The notes under the pieces were generated by a model, which was not told where the DNA came from, made no database searches, and saw only the letters and a list, made by a program, of their open reading frames with translations. DNA of 64,000 nt from Roseivirga sp. BDSF3-8 (GTDB lineage Bacteria > Bacteroidota > Bacteroidia > Cytophagales > Cyclobacteriaceae), in the NCBI RefSeq assembly GCF_041449215.1, contig NZ_JBGNFV010000001.1, forward strand, positions 1,277,001-1,341,000, written 5' to 3'. Positions 62,117-64,000 of the stretch are shown piece after piece; position 1 is the first letter of the stretch, and the number at the start of each line of letters is the position of its first letter. A program made the position numbers and the translations under genes.

Positions 62117-64000
62117 TTATCTGATGATAAGCCTTCTGGTTGTGGCGCCGCTTTCTGTCTCGAAGCGTAAAAAGTACACCCCGGCGTGATCTACCACTGG
62201 CTTTTCAAACCTGAAAAGGTAGGTGCCGGGTGCCTGCTGCTGCTCGAGCAGGGTACTGACTTCTTTTCCGTTTACGTCCAGCAGAATGACGCGTATCTGT
62301 CCTTTCTTTTTCACGGCATATTGTACGAAGTTCTCAGAACCCAGGGGATTAGGATGTACACTGAATATGACGAGGTCTGCTGGTTTATCCTCAATGCCGG
62401 TGACCTGGTAGGGGGCGGGACCTTCGGGGGCGGGAGATGGAGGATCTTGTTTGGGAGCGGCCTCACTTTCAGCCGGGCTTAGCCGGTTATCGCCATCTTG
62501 AGCGTAGCGCCCTGCATCCCACTGTTCATCGGTAGCCGGCCTGTAAATATCGGAGTAGTAGTAATCGGCCTGGGCTTGGTCGGGGGTAAGGGTAAGAAGA
62601 AAATAGCCATGACGATCAAGATCTACATAGCGCATATGTGGATTTGGCGAAAAGCCGCCAACCTGTGGCACCGCGGCAGGCAGGGGGGTATTGATCTGTG
62701 CTTCGAGCTGGGCAGATAAGGCGGCTCCGGCCTCATAGCTACCGGCTATCTGGGCAAGGTTTTCGTCAAAGTTAGCAGAAGTAATGCTGGGCGTGGCAAA
62801 CTCTATGGCAAAAGAGCCGGCCTGGGTCACAGGATCATACCCGGGCAAGCCGGTCTCTGAGATGGGGTGGGCAGCATACAGGGGATCGTTAAGGCTGAAA
62901 ACGCTGGGGAACCTGGCGACGTCGAAGGCAAATGAGCTATGAAAGTCACCGGTGAGTATGATCACATTGCCGATGCCGTTGATGGCTATGGTATCGATGA
63001 TGGCATTACGTTCTGCAGGATATCCATCCCAGATATCGAGAAACTGGCTCTCTACACTTTCAAAGGTTTGGCTGAGGTCAGGATTAGCAGCCCACCCAAC
63101 GTGGAATTCGGAAAAAATAACCTGGTTGCCAATGATCTTCCACCGGGCTTGGGAGGCCTTTAGCTGATCATAGAACCATGCTTTCTGCTCGTGGCCGAGG
63201 ATGGTACGGCCGGGCGCGTATAGGGCAGGATTTGTGATGTCGTTGATCTGTTCCTCACGACCAACTATACGGGTGTCGAGCATGATAAGGTCGGCGAGGT
63301 TGCCGTAGGAGATGGTGCGGTAAAGGGGCTGACCTTCCCGTATGGGCATCCATTCATTGTATACCTGGCGTGCTGTGGAAATGCGGTCTTCCCAGGTACC
63401 TTCTCCCTCTTCGGGGTTGTGGTTTTCAGCACCGTTCTTATAGGCATCATTAGCGGATTCGTGATCGTCCCATACGGGAATGAATGGGTGCTGCTGGTGA
63501 GCGGCCCTAAGATCGGGGTCGAGACGGTACAGGCTGTAGCGGGTGCGGTAGTCCACGAGTTCTATGATCTCTGTTTGAGGGACATTAAGCCTGCCTACGG
63601 AATCGGAATAGCCGTAAGTACCCTGACCGGCTCCGTATTCGTAAATGTAGTCACCAAGGTGAATGACGGCATCGAGGTCATTACGCTCCGCAATGCGGGC
63701 ATAGGCATTGAAGAAGCCTGCCTGATAGTTACTGCAACTTACTACGGCAAACCTTAGCTTATCAGTGTCAGCATGGGGGGTGGTACGGGTACGGCCTATG
63801 ATGGAATTGGCCCCGAGGGCTGAAAAGTAGTAGTAATAGGTAGTGGCGGGGTGTAGTCCTGTCACATCTATCTTTACTGTATAGTCGCGGTCTGCACCGG
63901 TAAACACGGTACCGGAGTTAACGATGTCTGTAAATTGGGGATCGGTGGCCATACGCCACCCTACTTCTACCTCCTGCAGGTTATCGGGTGGTGTGACGCG
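62117..64000 (-). CDS. PhoD-family alkaline phosphatase with T9SS sorting domain (partial)
   Basis: The frame is open to the right edge; 627 codons are seen. An upstream ATG at 63952 is internal, since RVTPPDNLQEVEVGWR precedes it in frame and is the usual PhoD N-terminal region. Phosphatase signatures: FAVVSCSNYQAGFFNAY, AVIHLGDYIYEYG, PVWDDHESANDAYKN, MLDTRIVGRE and VIILTGDFHSSFAFD, giving the metal-binding Asp/His set. The C-terminal 80 residues are a T9SS type A sorting domain (VHPNPLGSENF, LLDVNGKEV, PGTYLFRF, TTRRLIIR), so it is a secreted phosphodiesterase or monoesterase for phosphate supply. Confidence 0.95.
   Translation of the reverse strand, partial: RVTPPDNLQEVEVGWRMATDPQFTDIVNSGTVFTGADRDYTVKIDVTGLHPATTYYYYFSALGANSIIGRTRTTPHADTDKLRFAVVSCSNYQAGFFNAYARIAERNDLDAVIHLGDYIYEYGAGQGTYGYSDSVGRLNVPQTEIIELVDYRTRYSLYRLDPDLRAAHQQHPFIPVWDDHESANDAYKNGAENHNPEEGEGTWEDRISTARQVYNEWMPIREGQPLYRTISYGNLADLIMLDTRIVGREEQINDITNPALYAPGRTILGHEQKAWFYDQLKASQARWKIIGNQVIFSEFHVGWAANPDLSQTFESVESQFLDIWDGYPAERNAIIDTIAINGIGNVIILTGDFHSSFAFDVARFPSVFSLNDPLYAAHPISETGLPGYDPVTQAGSFAIEFATPSITSANFDENLAQIAGSYEAGAALSAQLEAQINTPLPAAVPQVGGFSPNPHMRYVDLDRHGYFLLTLTPDQAQADYYYSDIYRPATDEQWDAGRYAQDGDNRLSPAESEAAPKQDPPSPAPEGPAPYQVTGIEDKPADLVIFSVHPNPLGSENFVQYAVKKKGQIRVILLDVNGKEVSTLLEQQQAPGTYLFRFEKPVVDHAGVYFLRFETESGATTRRLIIR

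Overview
The window looks like chromosomal DNA of a Bacteroidota bacterium, most likely Cytophagales (a gliding, marine or soil Fulvivirga/Roseivirga-type organism). The signs are: several exported proteins ending in a type IX secretion (T9SS) type A sorting domain, LytTR regulators, BLUF and multi-PAS sensors, a stand-alone RRM protein, menaquinone MenB, weak or absent Shine-Dalgarno sequences, and several promoters of the Bacteroidota type (-7 TAnnTTTG). The genus is an inference. No rRNA, tRNA, CRISPR array or intact mobile element was seen.

Layout. 1-5 kb: the start of a nonribosomal peptide synthetase whose loading module is a fatty acyl-AMP ligase, preceded by a MacB/FtsX-type permease; this is the edge of a probable lipopeptide cluster. 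5.4-10.8 kb: small housekeeping and unknown genes (DUF4287/DUF5655, beta-lactamase-fold hydrolase, DUF2200, methyltransferase), with one lipoprotein gene apparently split by a frameshift. 10.9-17.7 kb: T9SS cargo (an M12-like zinc protease and two sorting-domain proteins), a tail-fibre-like protein and a DUF1573 protein. 17.7-24.9 kb: signalling (TPR histidine kinase with LytTR regulator, a giant GAF/PAS sensor) around a decayed IS4-type transposase. 25.5-30.8 kb: Kazal inhibitor lipoprotein, DUF4136, BLUF photoreceptor, NeuD-like acetyltransferase, DUF885 protein. 30.9-39.5 kb: MBL hydrolase, Crp-type regulator, SRPBCC, outer-membrane barrel, WD40 lipoprotein, 3-hydroxyacyl-CoA dehydrogenase, and a P450 plus pentapeptide-repeat operon whose 3' end is duplicated 1.45 kb downstream as a decayed copy that now forms a transcription terminator. 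39.8-46.9 kb: GH13 amylase lipoprotein, a tightly overlapping alpha/beta hydrolase-ECF sigma-membrane protein operon, menB, a second MBL protein and a histidine kinase. 47-53 kb: DinB, Hsp20, DUF3891, DUF421, and two paralogous M57 (HEIGH) metalloprotease lipoproteins flanking an RRM protein. 53.2-57.8 kb: ArsR regulator with a lipoprotein version of an arsenate-reductase-like phosphatase, a MerA-like flavoprotein, and a PAS-DHp-receiver protein lacking an ATPase domain. 58.1-64 kb: cytochrome bd oxidase operon, DoxX-like protein and a PhoD phosphatase with a T9SS tail running off the end.

Most genes look like ordinary chromosomal content. The best leads for something new are the lipopeptide cluster that continues left of the window, the decayed pentapeptide copy acting as a terminator, the lipid-anchored arsenate-reductase-like enzyme, the two signalling proteins that lack usual output domains, and an interleaved hairpin element at about 26.2 kb.
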